This document shows, one piece after another, positions 10,440-20,960 of a stretch of DNA of 64,000 nucleotides; the first letter of the stretch is position 1, and each line of letters starts with the position of its first letter. Source of the DNA: Anniella stebbinsi (lineage: Eukaryota; Chordata; Lepidosauria; Squamata; Anniellidae); the NCBI GenBank assembly GCA_029215795.1, contig JARDYH010000001.1, forward strand, positions 180,923,654-180,987,653, read 5' to 3'. The position numbers and the translations under genes are program-made. Below the pieces are notes generated by a model. The model saw only the letters and a list, made by a program, of their open reading frames with translations. It was not told where the DNA came from and did no database searches.

Positions 10440-10960
10440 CATGCTGGCTGCATTACAATTATGATGTTAATTAATTATCTGCCTGGCAGTTAACACCATC
10501 CAGAGGCATGGTTGCGGTCGACTTGGTGCTGTTCTGCTAGCAGTGAGTAATTAACCTCTCCTCTTCTCGGGGATTCTCTACAAGATGATCATCATGTTGA
10601 TGATATAATTATTATTAATTCAGTTTCTGTGTTTCGTTGACATTGTTAATTACTTGTCGGTAATCAGCTAATGTTTAATCTTCATTGTTGGATAGGTTCT
10701 TAAAAGGCTGCTTGAAATGGTTCAGAGGGGCTTCCTGGCATTACCTCACTGCCTTAACTGTCAGCAAGATCAGTAGTCAGAATAAATTATTATCTAAATT
10801 ATCTTCAAATCAGGATTTTTGGATCTAATTAGATTGCTTGTTTTCTCTGCTGTATGCATGACATAGAAACCATTGCCAATAAATCAGGGAAACAAGCTAA
10901 GGGGCTTTTTGGTGCCAACTTTAAGAATGGATCACGCTTGCAGACTTGTCAATATCACTT
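10440..10960. promoter_or_regulatory. candidate conserved non-coding element with clustered TAATTA sites
   Basis: The stretch is free of recognisable repeats and holds many homeodomain-type core sites: TTAATTAATTA near 10467, GTAATTAAC near 10548, TTATTAATTC near 10612, GTTAATTAC near 10646 and TCTAATTAGA near 10823. It also has Q50-type and E-box-like words. Such clusters are typical of deeply conserved developmental enhancers. This is an inference from composition only, since conservation cannot be tested here. Confidence 0.3.
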
Positions 10961-11537
10961 AAAGAACAAAATTTAATTTAGTGCTCTTTTTGTTTTGGAG
11001 GATTAGTGATTCTCCACAAAAGAACTGGCTGGGGCACTTTTTTCCGTAGCAAAGTTTTTTGGCATCTTAATCAGTGGCAGCACCAATTAGATTTGGTTAA
11101 AAGGAGGAGGCAAGGTGGAACTCCCTGGTTCTCTTAGAACAGTTTTTAGAAACTTGTACTAACGTTTGTGAACCTTGATTCAATATTTCAGTTAGTTATA
11201 AATCTAAAATATCTGAACCTTGGAAAGTGTGTCCTGTGACATTACTTACTTTTGCAGCTGAAACCCACTGTACTGGAACGTAGTTCAACTCCCTGATCTG
11301 GGCTAAAATGGCTTATACTAAAACAGGCGAGTCCAGAATATTTCATTTGTGGCATGAAGTGTTGGCAAAGTCCATTAGTAGAGCAAAGATATATTGTTTG
11401 TTTGTTTTTGCTATACTTTATAAATAATGTTTTATACAACAGTCATTTAGTTGGTTGGTAAATACATTTATTTAGCTCCTTGAAGTTGTGAACAGCAGAA
11501 AATTTGTAAAGAAGACTCTTTCAATTCAGAGAATAGG
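10961..11537. other. unassigned non-coding DNA
   Basis: AT-rich sequence without recognisable repeats; nothing further can be said. Confidence 0.35.
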
Positions 11538-11876
11538 AGCTCCATCAGATGAGTGTTTAATTGCACACTCATTACTCAGCACTCATGGATTTTTGAAGGT
11601 CCCTCTCACATCGTCATCTGCCTCCCGTGCACCTCCTGCCCCTTCTAGCCTTCTTCACGTGACAAAAAGCACCCCAGTAAGTCTGACTTATTTTTAAAGA
11701 CAGAAGTTGCCGCTATCTCCTTCTGTGTGCAAGAGAAGCAGCCCGATCAAAACAGCCCACTGAATGGGCCACGTGCATGTTGTTTACTTCCTCTTTCAAA
11801 AGAGGAAGTAATGAGGGACAAACACGTGGGCGGAGCAGTGATGGTAAGGAAATGCGATTTTCCCCTGTGTGATGAC
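11538..11876. repeat. short interspersed repeat family B, copy 1
   Basis: Begins AGCTCCATCAGATGAG and contains CCTCTTTCAAAAGAGG (a small palindrome) and AAATGCGATTTTCCCC near its end. It matches 41900-42234 over nearly its full length and, more loosely, 15635-15985. It looks like a non-autonomous DNA transposon, with ends CTCCATCA / TGATGAC-like, but I could not fix a target duplication. Confidence 0.65.
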
Positions 11877-12122
11877 GCAATTTGACAATTTCCCCTCCAC
11901 TTGTCAGGAAAGCCAATTGGGGGGAAATGCCAGTAACTTGTTACACAGTTTCTCAAAGATTCTTTCACCCTTCAAATACATGAGAATGTTCTTTTCACAT
12001 GTAACACTTGACAGAAGAATATTCACCCCAATCACATAATTTATATAGTTCATGGAGGGCAGATTTGTAAATAAATAAAAAGAGCTGCAGCAAATGGTCA
12101 GTGTTGGACTTCTGTTCTTCTT

Positions 12123-12529
12123 TACAGCCCTACATGGTTTGGGTCCAGGTTACCTGCGGGATCGCCTTCTCCCATACAATCCTCCCCGCACACTCAGGTC
12201 CTCTGGGAAGAATTTACTCCAATCATCCAAGACTAGGCTGACAACCGTTACCCAGAGGACCTTCTCTTCTGTCGCTCCCAGACTGTGGAACGACCTGCCG
12301 GGAGAGATCCGCCAACTTAACAGTCTTTCAGAATTCAAGAGAGCTATAAAGACTGATCTGTTCTGGCAGGCCTACCCAGTCGAATTTTAAGACTTGGTTG
12401 ATTTTAATAATGTATCAATTTTATATACTTTTAATCAGTTTTATGTATTTTATATTGTCTGTATTGATGTTGTTCCCCATCTCAATCCAGAGGGAGAGGA
12501 GAGTAATAAATAAATAAATAAATAAATAA
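12123..12529 (+). mobile_element. L2-clade LINE 3' end, 5'-truncated
   Basis: Open frame 12094-12390 encodes the L2 RT C-terminal tail: LHGLGPGYLRDRLLPYNP, TQRTFSSVAPRLWNDLPGE and FKRAIKTDLFWQAYP, ending PVEF and a stop. The 3' UTR ends in an AAAT repeat (12505-12529). It belongs to the same subfamily as the long copy at 46.98-50.13 kb, and it keeps ten codons (between SSGK and TTVTQ) that the long copy lacks. Confidence 0.9.
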
Positions 12530-12992
12530 TTCATAGCAAATAGTAAACATTTCCTGAATTGTCCAATCTTGCCATTGAATTTCTGACTGAGAAATTTCAA
12601 ATTTACATTTTGAATGAGACTATTTTACCTTGAAATCTGTATGCTTAAGACTTGGAATATCTTTGTGCATTTTTAATTTGATGGGCTCCATAGAATGAAT
12701 TCTTACACACTGTCAACTGTTAAAAGCCAATTATAATTTCATGCTATCTATAAAATGCTGTCAAATACTGAATAACAGTTCACATTAACTATGAAATTCT
12801 ATGTCAGCCCCTCTCAACCTGCTGCCCTCCAGATAAATACAATTATACGCAACCCATCAAATACTCTCAACTATGATATATCAGTCTTTTTTAAGCTGTC
12901 TTCCAGGAACCCTGGGTTCTTTGGAAGCTTATCAGAGGTTCCCCAATGAGAAGATCACTAAAGGTGGACAAGCTTCCTGCAATACAGCTCAT
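12530..12992. other. AT-rich spacer with a trace of an old palindromic repeat
   Basis: Near 12808-12845, CTCAACCTGCTGCCCTCCAGAT resembles the start of the palindromic MITE seen at 44110. The rest is unassigned. Confidence 0.3.
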
Positions 12993-13196
12993 CTAATAAT
13001 TAGGGGTGTGCATCGGATCGGATCCGATCCACGATCCGAATCTGATCCGCCCCAAAATCGGGAAAATCCGATCTGATCTGATCCGATCCGATCCGATCAA
13101 CCTCCGATCCGATCCGATCCGATCCGACGAGGTCCGATCCGGATCGGACGCCATTTTGAATGCTTTTTCCCATAGCCAAGTATTGTTTTACAAAAA

Positions 13197-14512
13197 CGCC
13201 TATAACTTTTTCATTTTTAAAGATAGAAGGATGAAACATGGGCACATTATACACTGGTTAGGGACAGTTATCTGTGAGAAATTTCAGAAAGATTGGTGCA
13301 TGCGTTTTGTGGCAATTAATTTTTTAATAAATACCCAGGAATGCCTATAACTTTGTCATTTTTAAAGTTACACACATGAAACTTTGCCACATTGTAGGTG
13401 GTACCTTGGGACCTATGTGTGTGAAATTTCAGAAACGTAGGTGCTTGTCTTGTGTGGCAATTAATTTTTAGAAAAATGGGTAGTAGTGGGGTAAATACAT
13501 TTACGCCTCCCATTTTTTTATTTTTGAAGATACAAACAGGAAACTTGGGCACATTACAGGTACCACTTGCCTTGATATGTGTGTAAAATTTCAGAAACAT
13601 TGGCATTTGCCTTGTGTGGCAATTAATTTTTGAAACAATGAGGAAAGAAACACCTATAACTTTGTCATTTTTAAAGTTACACACATGAAACTTTGCCACA
13701 TTGTAGGTGGTACCTTGGGACCTATGTGTGTGAAATTTCAGAAACATAGGTGCTTGCCTTGTGTGGCAATTAATTTTTTAATAAATACCCAGGAATGCCT
13801 ATAACTTTGTCATTTGTAAAGTTACACACATGAAACTTTGCCACATTGTAGGCGGTACCTTGGGACCTATGTGTGTGAAATTTCAGAAACGTAGGTGCTT
13901 GTATTGTGTGGCAATTAATTTTTGAAACAATGAGGGATTCATTGGACAGCACTTGCCCATAGGGATTCATTGGACAGTACTTTTCCATAGGGAATCATTG
14001 GACAGTACTTGCCCATAGGAAATCATTGGAAAGCACTCGCCCATAGGAAATCATTGGAAAGCACTTTCCCATTGAGAAATACAGTTATGCCTCCCACTTT
14101 TTTATTTTTGAAGATACAAACAGGAAACTTGGGCACATTGTAGACTGGTTAGGGATAGTTATCTGTGAGAAATTTCAGAAAGATTGGTGCATGCGTTTTG
14201 TGGCAATTAATTTTTTAATAAATACCCAGGAATGCCTATAACTTTGTCATTTTTAAAGTTGCATACATGAAACTTTGCCACATTGTAGGTGGTACCTTGG
14301 GACCTATGTGTGTAAAATTTCAAAAACGTAGGTGCTTGCCTTGTATGGCAATTAATTTTAGAAAAATGGGTAGTAGTGGGGTAAATACATTTACGCCTCC
14401 CATTTTTTTATTTTTAAAGATACAAACAGGAAACATGGGCACATTACAGGGAACACTTCACTTGATATGTGTGTAAAATTTCAGAATGATAGGTCCAGGC
14501 ATGTGGTGGCAA
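13197..14512 (+). repeat. array of ~150-bp modules (forward set)
   Basis: Module starts are near 13197, 13344, 13502, 13650, 13797, 14089, 14233 and 14394. Each carries CTATAACTTT or CCTCCCATTTTT, then ATGAAACTTTGCCACATT or a variant, TGTGTGTGAAATTTCAGAAA, and GTGTGGCAATTAATTTTT. Two sequence types alternate in part. Inverted copies lie at about 14770-14910, 15055-15183 and 15184-15330. Long minus-strand open frames across them (13316-13747, for example) encode repeated peptides, but I regard these as by-products of the repetition. Confidence 0.85.
13930..14075 (+). repeat. 27-bp tandem repeat inside the foldback element
   Basis: About five units of ATTGGACAGYACTTGCCCATAG. An inverted counterpart of the same array lies at about 14912-15050, so the array is part of the inverted repeat. 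Confidence 0.85.
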
Positions 14513-15634
14513 GGTGTCTGCACACACCACTTTGAAGACTGTAGAAAATTTCTCCTGTAACAATCCTAGCGAGAGAGAGAGTGATCCTAGGCTCAGCCGT
14601 TCTGCTTGAGTGAAAGTATCAAAGCAGACACGAGCCAAGTGCTACTTTGTTTCTCCTTTTGTAATGGATACTAGCTCAGTTGCAGCCAAGCGTGCAACGA
14701 TCAAAGAGATGAGAGAAAGTGTTTCCTTCTTCTTCCCGGGAGGCGGGAGGGTGCAATTGACAGCCCCAGCCTCTGTGGAAAAACGTTTATAACTTTTAAT
14801 CTAAAAAATTCGTAGCCTACGTTTTTGAAATTTTACACACATAGGTCCCAAGGTACCACCTACAATGTGGCAAAGTTTCATGTATGCAACTTTAAAAATG
14901 ACAAAGTTATAGGCAGTGCTTTCCAATGATTTCCTATGGGCAAGTGCTTTCCAATGATTTCCTATGGGCAAGTACTGTCCAATGATTCCCTATGGAAAAG
15001 TACTGTCCAATGAATCCCTATGGGCAAGTGCTGTCCAATGAATCCCTCATTGTTTCAAAAATTAATTGCCACACAATACAAGCACCTACGTTTCTGAAAT
15101 TTCACACACATAGGTCCCAAGGTACCGCCTACAATGTGGCAAAGTTTCATGTGTGTAACTTTAAAAATGACAAAGTTATAGGCATTCCTGGGTATTTATT
15201 AAAAAATTAATTGCCACAAAACGCATGCACCAATCTTTCTGAAATTTCTCACAGATAACTGTCCCTAACCAGTGTATAATGTGCCCAAGTTTCATCCTTC
15301 TATCTTTAAAAATGAAAAAGTTATAGGCGTTTTTGTAAAACAATACTTGGCTATGGGAAAAAGCATTCAAAATGGCGTCCGATCCGGATCGGACATCCGG
15401 TCCGATCCGATCCGACCATCCTCCGATCCGATCCGATCCGATCCGACCCCCCAGGTCCGATTCCGATCCGCTATCCGATCCGATCCGGGGGGTCAGTGCA
15501 CATCCCTACTAATAATGACTGATCTTCCTCTGCAATAAGCAGCCATGAAGGGGAGAGATGTTTTATCTAGATCACACTCAGTTCACAATAACCAAAAGTG
15601 CAATCTTATCACCATACATCTGCTATACTCCTTG

Positions 15635-15985
15635 GGCTCCTCTAAATGAGCGATTTATTGCATGCTCATGATTGGCCACTCAGGAAAGTGTGTGTCTCTT
15701 TTAAATGATGTTGTGAACCACCAGGTCATCTCCCATGGCATCTGTTGGGAATTAAGTCATAAAATGAACCACTTTTAAAGGGTAACATATGAAAAAATGT
15801 AGTATCTTCCGCCCCAGGATGGCATTTTCTCAATGGAACTGAATAGAACTGAATGGAGGGGAAGTATTCAATTCAAACCACATGGTTGCCCCTCTCCATC
15901 CATGTAATTAAGCCCATAACAATCGCACCCAAAAATAGGAAGCATAAATGCCTTGGGATAAGCAATGTGATTTCCCCTTAACGTT
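15635..15985. repeat. short interspersed repeat family B, diverged copy
   Basis: Begins GGCTCCTCTAAATGAGCGATTTATTGCATGCTC in two parts similar to the 41900 copy, and ends AAGCAATGTGATTTCCCC, matching the family end AAGCAAATGCGATTTCCCC. The middle is diverged. Confidence 0.5.
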
Positions 15986-17993
15986 ATATCCTTTCACAGC
16001 AACTATTTTACCGACTTCACTTTTTTTAACTGAGCTTTTAATTTGCAAGCTTTTCACTTTTTTTTAAAAAAAATTGAAACGTTTGCACAAAAGTACTTAA
16101 ATAAAAAAAGTTGCTTAGTAGAAATGAAAATATTGATGAAGTCAGTGGCTGGGATCAGACGATCGCAGAGAGGGAAGCAAACATGGTGGCTTCTCCCCCA
16201 CCCCCATGTGTGCAGCATGGGGGCCATTTGTGTTATTCCCTTTGCTGCAGCATGAGTTGGCATGTTGTCCCAACCTGGCACATCATGCTCACCCTACAAC
16301 TTAGGGCGTGTAGCAGATGGTTGCTTTTCTTGCTATGATTGTCCAAACTCACTCAGTCGTCCCTCCCTTGGAACTTCGGATTTGCCTGAATATTTGTTAG
16401 AAGCTATTGAATAATTGTGCAACAGCATTATTTTAAAAAGGGGGTGTGTTTTTAAAGGCAGAGAGCTCTTTAATACTTTTAAAAAATTATCTTCAGAAAT
16501 GGCATCCTCAGGTGAATTGTCCCTTCCTTGCCCAGACGTTTATGTCAGTGTGCATGCTGGTAGGTTAAAGTGGAAGAGCCCTGATTGGGGAATTCCAGAA
16601 AACCACTATTCTGGAAGCACCCACATCAGACTAAAAGCCTCGTGCTTTCTACTGTTTCAATTCTGAATGCCAGTTCAGGCTGGCAGGTCTACACTCCTGA
16701 AAGGTGCTTGAATTTTAACTAAATCTTCTTGAAAACATCAGAGGCATTAGCTTTCACAAATACCAAGAATACGTTCCTTTCACTGTCAATAAGTCCCACC
16801 CCTCATATTTAACTGAGTTTGCCTTCTTGTATTCTAAACCCATTGGTTTCTGTTGCTTCTTTAGTGTATATGATGAACTGCTCTTGCCTTCCTTTCTGAT
16901 ATTCTTTTGATACATCTGAAAATACCCGCTGTTCTTTTAGCCTTTCCTGATACGATTTGCCTCACTTCTGAAACCTTTCCAGTTCATAAATCTCCTTCTT
17001 TAAATATGATGCCCAAAATTGTTACTGTTATTTATCACCTCTGTAGCAAATACTCAAATTCATAATCAGACCAGTTCCCTTCCCTGTTGTTCCCATTTTC
17101 GGCTGACACTTTGATCTGCCTGACACTACACTGTGAACTCATGGCTGAAACAAGGATCCCCAGGTGAACATCAGTTTATTATCCACAATGGCTGTAATAC
17201 AGCAATGCAGCACCACCTCTGCAACCAGGTTACTTTTCTTGTCAGTTCTGCAAAGGTGAAAACTCACGAGGCTCATTCAGGTATTCATGCTACAGGGACA
17301 GAGCAAATTTTCTCCAGCTGACCCCAAATGGTCTTCTATGCCTTTAGTAACGATCAACCTCTGTAACTAAAAGGGGGTAATTTGTTTATTGGATCTAGGA
17401 TAAGAAGATTTAAAGTGGCTTATGAAGTAAGAGTGAGCCATCATCTGCTTGCCCTGCTTTGGAGGAGATTTTTTTTAAAAAAAAAAAATTAACAGGTGCA
17501 ATTCAGTACATGTCTGCTCAGACATAAGTACCAGTGAGTTCATTGACTCTTACTCTGAGGTAATTGTATATAGCATAGCAGCCTAAGTTGTCAAAAATCA
17601 TCTGGCTATTGGAAGGAGAGTAAGTATCATCACTGCTGTGTGTGCACACCCATTTTTCACAGGATTGCCTGAAGTTTTCATACAGTCACATGATCTGTTG
17701 CAAGCTTCTCAAGAAGTTCCATGTATCTTCAGCAATGACCACGTTTCATCCACTTTTTCCTATGTGATGTCACTATTTTACTTATATGCTGCCTTTTCAG
17801 CTGAAGGCCCTAAAACAGCTTATAAAAATGTTAACATGACAAATAAATGTAATAAAATTAGAAAACAAACAAATTAATTAACAGCAATAACATCAACAAT
17901 CAAAGTAAGGACAGACCAAAAAAAGAGCAAACCAGGGATGATAAATGTCAGCAGCCATGGGCGTTTATTAGCTGATAACGCAATGAACTCATA
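15986..17993. other. mostly unique non-coding DNA
   Basis: No coding signature. 17494-17585 has a weak match to the palindromic repeat with TACTCAGAAGTAAG-like words. 17770-17880 resembles a decayed LINE 3' end on the minus strand (CTTATATGCTGCC, CTGAAGGCCCTAAAACAGCTTATAAA). Confidence 0.35.
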
Positions 17994-18002
17994 GTATTTA
18001 AC

Positions 18003-18210
18003 ATTTCATTTCATTTATTTATTTACTACATTTCTATATCTCCCAATAGCCAAAGCTCTCTGGGCAGTTTAAAAGAATTAAAACTATAAAATACAACATG
18101 CTAAGATACAATTTAGAAATTTACAACTACAGTATAAAATAAAAATAAATCCAAAATAAAACCTAGCAGCAATGCAAAGATTTAAAATACAGTAACAGAT
18201 TTAAACTGAA
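18003..18210 (-). mobile_element. L2-type LINE 3' UTR fragment
   Basis: Starts with a TTTATT tail and then ATTTCTATATCTCCCAATAGCC and CTCTCTGGGCAGTTTAAAA, the complement of the L2 3' end seen at 39.1 kb and 4.8 kb. No coding part is kept. Confidence 0.65.
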
Positions 18211-19056
18211 AGACTAAAATACCTGGGAAAATTAGAAGGACTTTACCAGACACCGAAATGTTTCATGTCTTCAGACTTCCATTATTACTCAGTTAAATCT
18301 GGATAATATCCAAAACATATTGGTCATATATGTATATGCACAGACATACAGAGAACTATCAAAAGTTTAGTAAGCTGACCTTTATTTTTATTTTTAAGCA
18401 ACTGCTTCTAATATGTGAATCTGTGCCTTACTCTAGAGGGAAAATAATCCCCCAAAATTCAAGGACTGTACCCAGAAAAATCTTTTTGTTCCATTATCTT
18501 GCTTAATTTTTAATTTGTAGTAATAATGTGTTAACATGTTTGTTGCAATAAATACCAGAGCTAACAATTGTTGTGTAAAGTGTGGGACCATGCAGCTTGC
18601 TAAGATACCTGCTCTTTTGAGTCCAATGTAATATGAGTACCTATCAGAGAAACAGTTGTATCACAATCTATTAATCGACGGTCTTATTCTGCCATCTTAG
18701 TACTAGCACTTGGAGAAAGCAATTAACCCTCCTAGATTTAAAAAAAATTGGGGGGAGAAATCTTTACAAACATGTTTTGTCTTTCTGTTTGAAAATGCCT
18801 CCATCTGCCATGGGCTCTCTCTGATGGCTAAGGAAGAAGACTCTGCCACCCTTGGGAAGATGGTAGTTATTAAAGGTTTGTAAATGTCCTGTGTTCCAAA
18901 GTTATAAAGCTGAGGGATGAATCAGTCAGTGCCTGTGCTTTTGTGTTTCAGATCTCCCATTACTTCAGCTGAATGTGTATCGGTAGGAGGTCGGCAACTT
19001 TATCAGGTCTTTTCATACCTTTACTCATCTCTTTCCTCACAGGTATTTCATTTACT
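18211..19056. other. unique non-coding DNA
   Basis: No recognisable repeat or gene. Confidence 0.35.
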
Positions 19057-19321
19057 CACATAAATAGGGTGACCATCTGCCCGGATTTGTCCGGACATGC
19101 CTGGAAAATGGGGAGCAAATCCGCATCCAGGCGGAAAAACTGTTTTGGGGGGCCAAATCCAGAAATTTAGCCCCCCCAAAGGGTGACCAGATGGCCCTGG
19201 GGCAATCTGGGCCAACCGGGGGGCAGCGGGGGGAAACCGGGGCGGCGGAGGGTCATGCGGCGGTGGCGGGAGGCTGGCGGCGCGAGGCACTTACCTGCTG
19301 GGGCATCCGCTTCACTCCAGT

Positions 19322-19455
19322 GCTCAGAATCTACTGAGAAACAGGCTTCGCGGCCTGTCCCTCAGTAGCGCGCCGGGTAATGATGTCATCACTCGGCGCG
19401 CTACTGAGAGACAGGCCAGGAAGCCTGTTTCTCAGTAGATTCCGAGCACCGGAGG
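19322..19455. repeat. three-hairpin GC-rich module
   Basis: Order: an imperfect palindrome (CTACTGAGAAACAGGC, loop, GCCTGTCCCTCAGTAG), then a central palindrome around CGCCGGGTAATGATGTCATCACTCGGCG (19373-19400), then a second copy of the first palindrome in the opposite sense. The whole is thus also one long inverted repeat ending in CTCAGAATCTACTG / CAGTAGATTCCGAG. Confidence 0.85.
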
Positions 19456-19479
19456 GAAGTGGACGCCCCAGCCGGTAAG

Positions 19480-19795
19480 GAGCACGGGGGCGGGGGGGGC
19501 AGCGCGGCGCAGGGGGGCGGCATGGCGTGGGGGGCGGCGTGGCACGGGGGGCACCGTGGGGGGGCGGTACGGCGCGGGGGGGCGGCGCGGGGGGGCGCAG
19601 CAGGGGGGCGGCGTGGTGCGGGTGGGGGGGCGGCGCGGGGGGGCGGCATGGTGCAGGTGGGGCGGGCGGCCTGCACGGGGCGGGTGGCGGCACGAGGCAT
19701 GCGGCCGGGCGGCACGGGGCGGGGTGGCGCGGGCGCACGGTGGGGGTTGTTGTTTTGGGTGGGTGGGGTGGCAGGGGGGGGGGCCGGGATTTTGA
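19480..19795 (+). repeat. G-rich minisatellite tract
   Basis: About 300 bases made of variants of GGGGGGCGGCRYGGYRYG, with runs of 5-9 Gs at short spacing. This is strong G-quadruplex potential on the plus strand. It lies within the hAT element, right of the hairpin module. Confidence 0.85.
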
Positions 19796-19825
19796 TCCTC
19801 AAAATCTGGTCACCCTACACATAAA

Positions 19826-20670
19826 TGAACAAAATGTCTTAATCTGCATTTATCGCAAAATTTTGGAGGATGAGTGAAATAATAACAGTCCAATTTCTAC
19901 TTTTATTCCCCAGTCCCATTTTCACTTTTGTTCCCCAGATACTGCAGCAGTGATCTAATGGGGATTGACAGGAGGGGAGCAGAAATGGTATTTGTTAGGA
20001 GTCCAGCCTAGCATTTGCTCCCCCACCTGCCTTTTCAGGGGAGTGGTCATCAGGAGATCACAGCTCTGGCAGAGACACCTCCCTTCATTCCTAGACTCTG
20101 TACCCATATCAATATTTTCTAAGCAACCTTCCATGATGTCCTAGCAAATCAATCAATAGCAAAGAAGGTGGGCAAATGAAGCCAGAGTTTCTGTACCCTA
20201 AAGCTGGGAGCTGGGGAGGTTTCAAAAAGAGCAGCCTCTGGTCACTTGAGATATGTCTCTTTTTTCAAGTTTCTGAGATTTTCTTTTTCCAATTGGACCA
20301 ATCATTATTTCCCCACAAATCTACATAACCTAAGATTTAGTTCGATAATCCATTTGTATCTCTATGACCATGAGAAGAACCTTAACAGCTCATTCAAAAC
20401 CTGGGTGTATGATACAGATTACTATCTAGAGCAAATTTTCATAGAAAGTTATACTGAAAGTGGCCCTTGGATGCAGTGTGTATTAATTATTATTAAGCTA
20501 CAGGGATCTGCTTGGCAGAGAGAATGTGGCAATTCCTTCCATGTGCCAATATAAATACACAGATCTGTAGTGGCCCCAGATCTAAACATGCATACGAGCT
20601 GGTATTAGGAATGTCAGTGCTGAGCAAGGATGGCCCAGCTCCAAATCTTACCTCAGCCATATACTCACTG
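19826..20670. other. unique non-coding DNA
   Basis: No recognisable repeat; the short open frames look random. Confidence 0.35.
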
Positions 20671-20960
20671 ACCGTGTTTGCATGATCACCACAGCCCAGT
20701 GTGGTTATTTCAGGGTGCAGGCCACTCTTTTGAATATTCAAGTGGTGGTGGGTGGCTTATCATGTTCCACACATAACCCTAAAATAGCCCATGGGTTATG
20801 CAAGGGTTATTTAATTCTCACATAAGCCATGTTTACTGGGTTTGCATGACATGATAAGCTACAACGACTAACTGCAATAACTTGAATATTTGAAAGGGTG
20901 GCCAGCACATGCCGCAACCATGACACAAGCCATGGTGGGCTGTGGTGATTGTGCAAGCCA
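20671..20960. repeat. palindromic MITE, diverged
   Basis: Left end GTTTGCATGATCACCACAGCCCA pairs with right end GGGCTGTGGTGATTGTGCAA. Inner parts also pair: GGCTTATCATG with CATGATAAGC, and TTTGAATATTCAAG with CTTGAATATTTGAAA. The ends resemble those of the palindrome at 42456 (TTGCATGTAATGATGGC). No clear target duplication. Confidence 0.6.

Larger units (their letters stand above)
13001..15508. mobile_element. 2.5-kb foldback hAT-type element built of ~150-bp modules
   Basis: Ends are TAGGGGTGTGCA and the complement of TAGGGATGTGCA, flanked by the perfect 8-bp duplication CTAATAAT (12993-13000 and 15509-15516). Each end has a GATCCG-repeat tract (13013-13145 and about 15375-15490), followed by a long inverted repeat of several hundred bases: left from about 13150, right back from about 15370, both starting CGCCATTTTGAATGC. 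Between lie about eight forward and three inverted copies of a roughly 150-bp module and two arrays of a 27-bp repeat. A unique centre occupies about 14513-14770. No transposase was recognised. The TIR links it to the elements at 5572, 52106 and 58678. Confidence 0.9.
19065..19817. mobile_element. GC-rich non-autonomous hAT-type element, TIR TAGGGTGACCA
   Basis: A 753-bp element with terminal inverted repeat TAGGGTGACCA, flanked by the perfect 8-bp duplication CACATAAA (19057-19064 and 19818-19825). No transposase; the Pro/Ala- and Gly-rich open frames inside are low-complexity readings of a G-rich tract. It holds a three-hairpin module (about 19322-19455) of the same design as those in the TAGGGATGTGCA elements. 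Its termini are also those of the small foldback MITEs at 21367, 30038, 43470 and 55410. Confidence 0.92.

Noticed and set aside
13000..13254. Frames reading repeated Arg-Ser-Asp, resembling RS-type or SD-repeat proteins
   Set aside because: They are simple translations of GATCCG tandem repeats and occur on both strands.
13197..15330. Regular repeats considered as a CRISPR or satellite array
   Set aside because: Units are about 150 bp, diverged, inverted in part and enclosed in a transposon with an 8-bp duplication. There are no short identical repeats with unique spacers.
19331..19877. Several overlapping 80-135-codon open frames
   Set aside because: They are Pro/Ala- or Gly/Arg-rich readings of a G-rich minisatellite in all frames, which is expected without coding.
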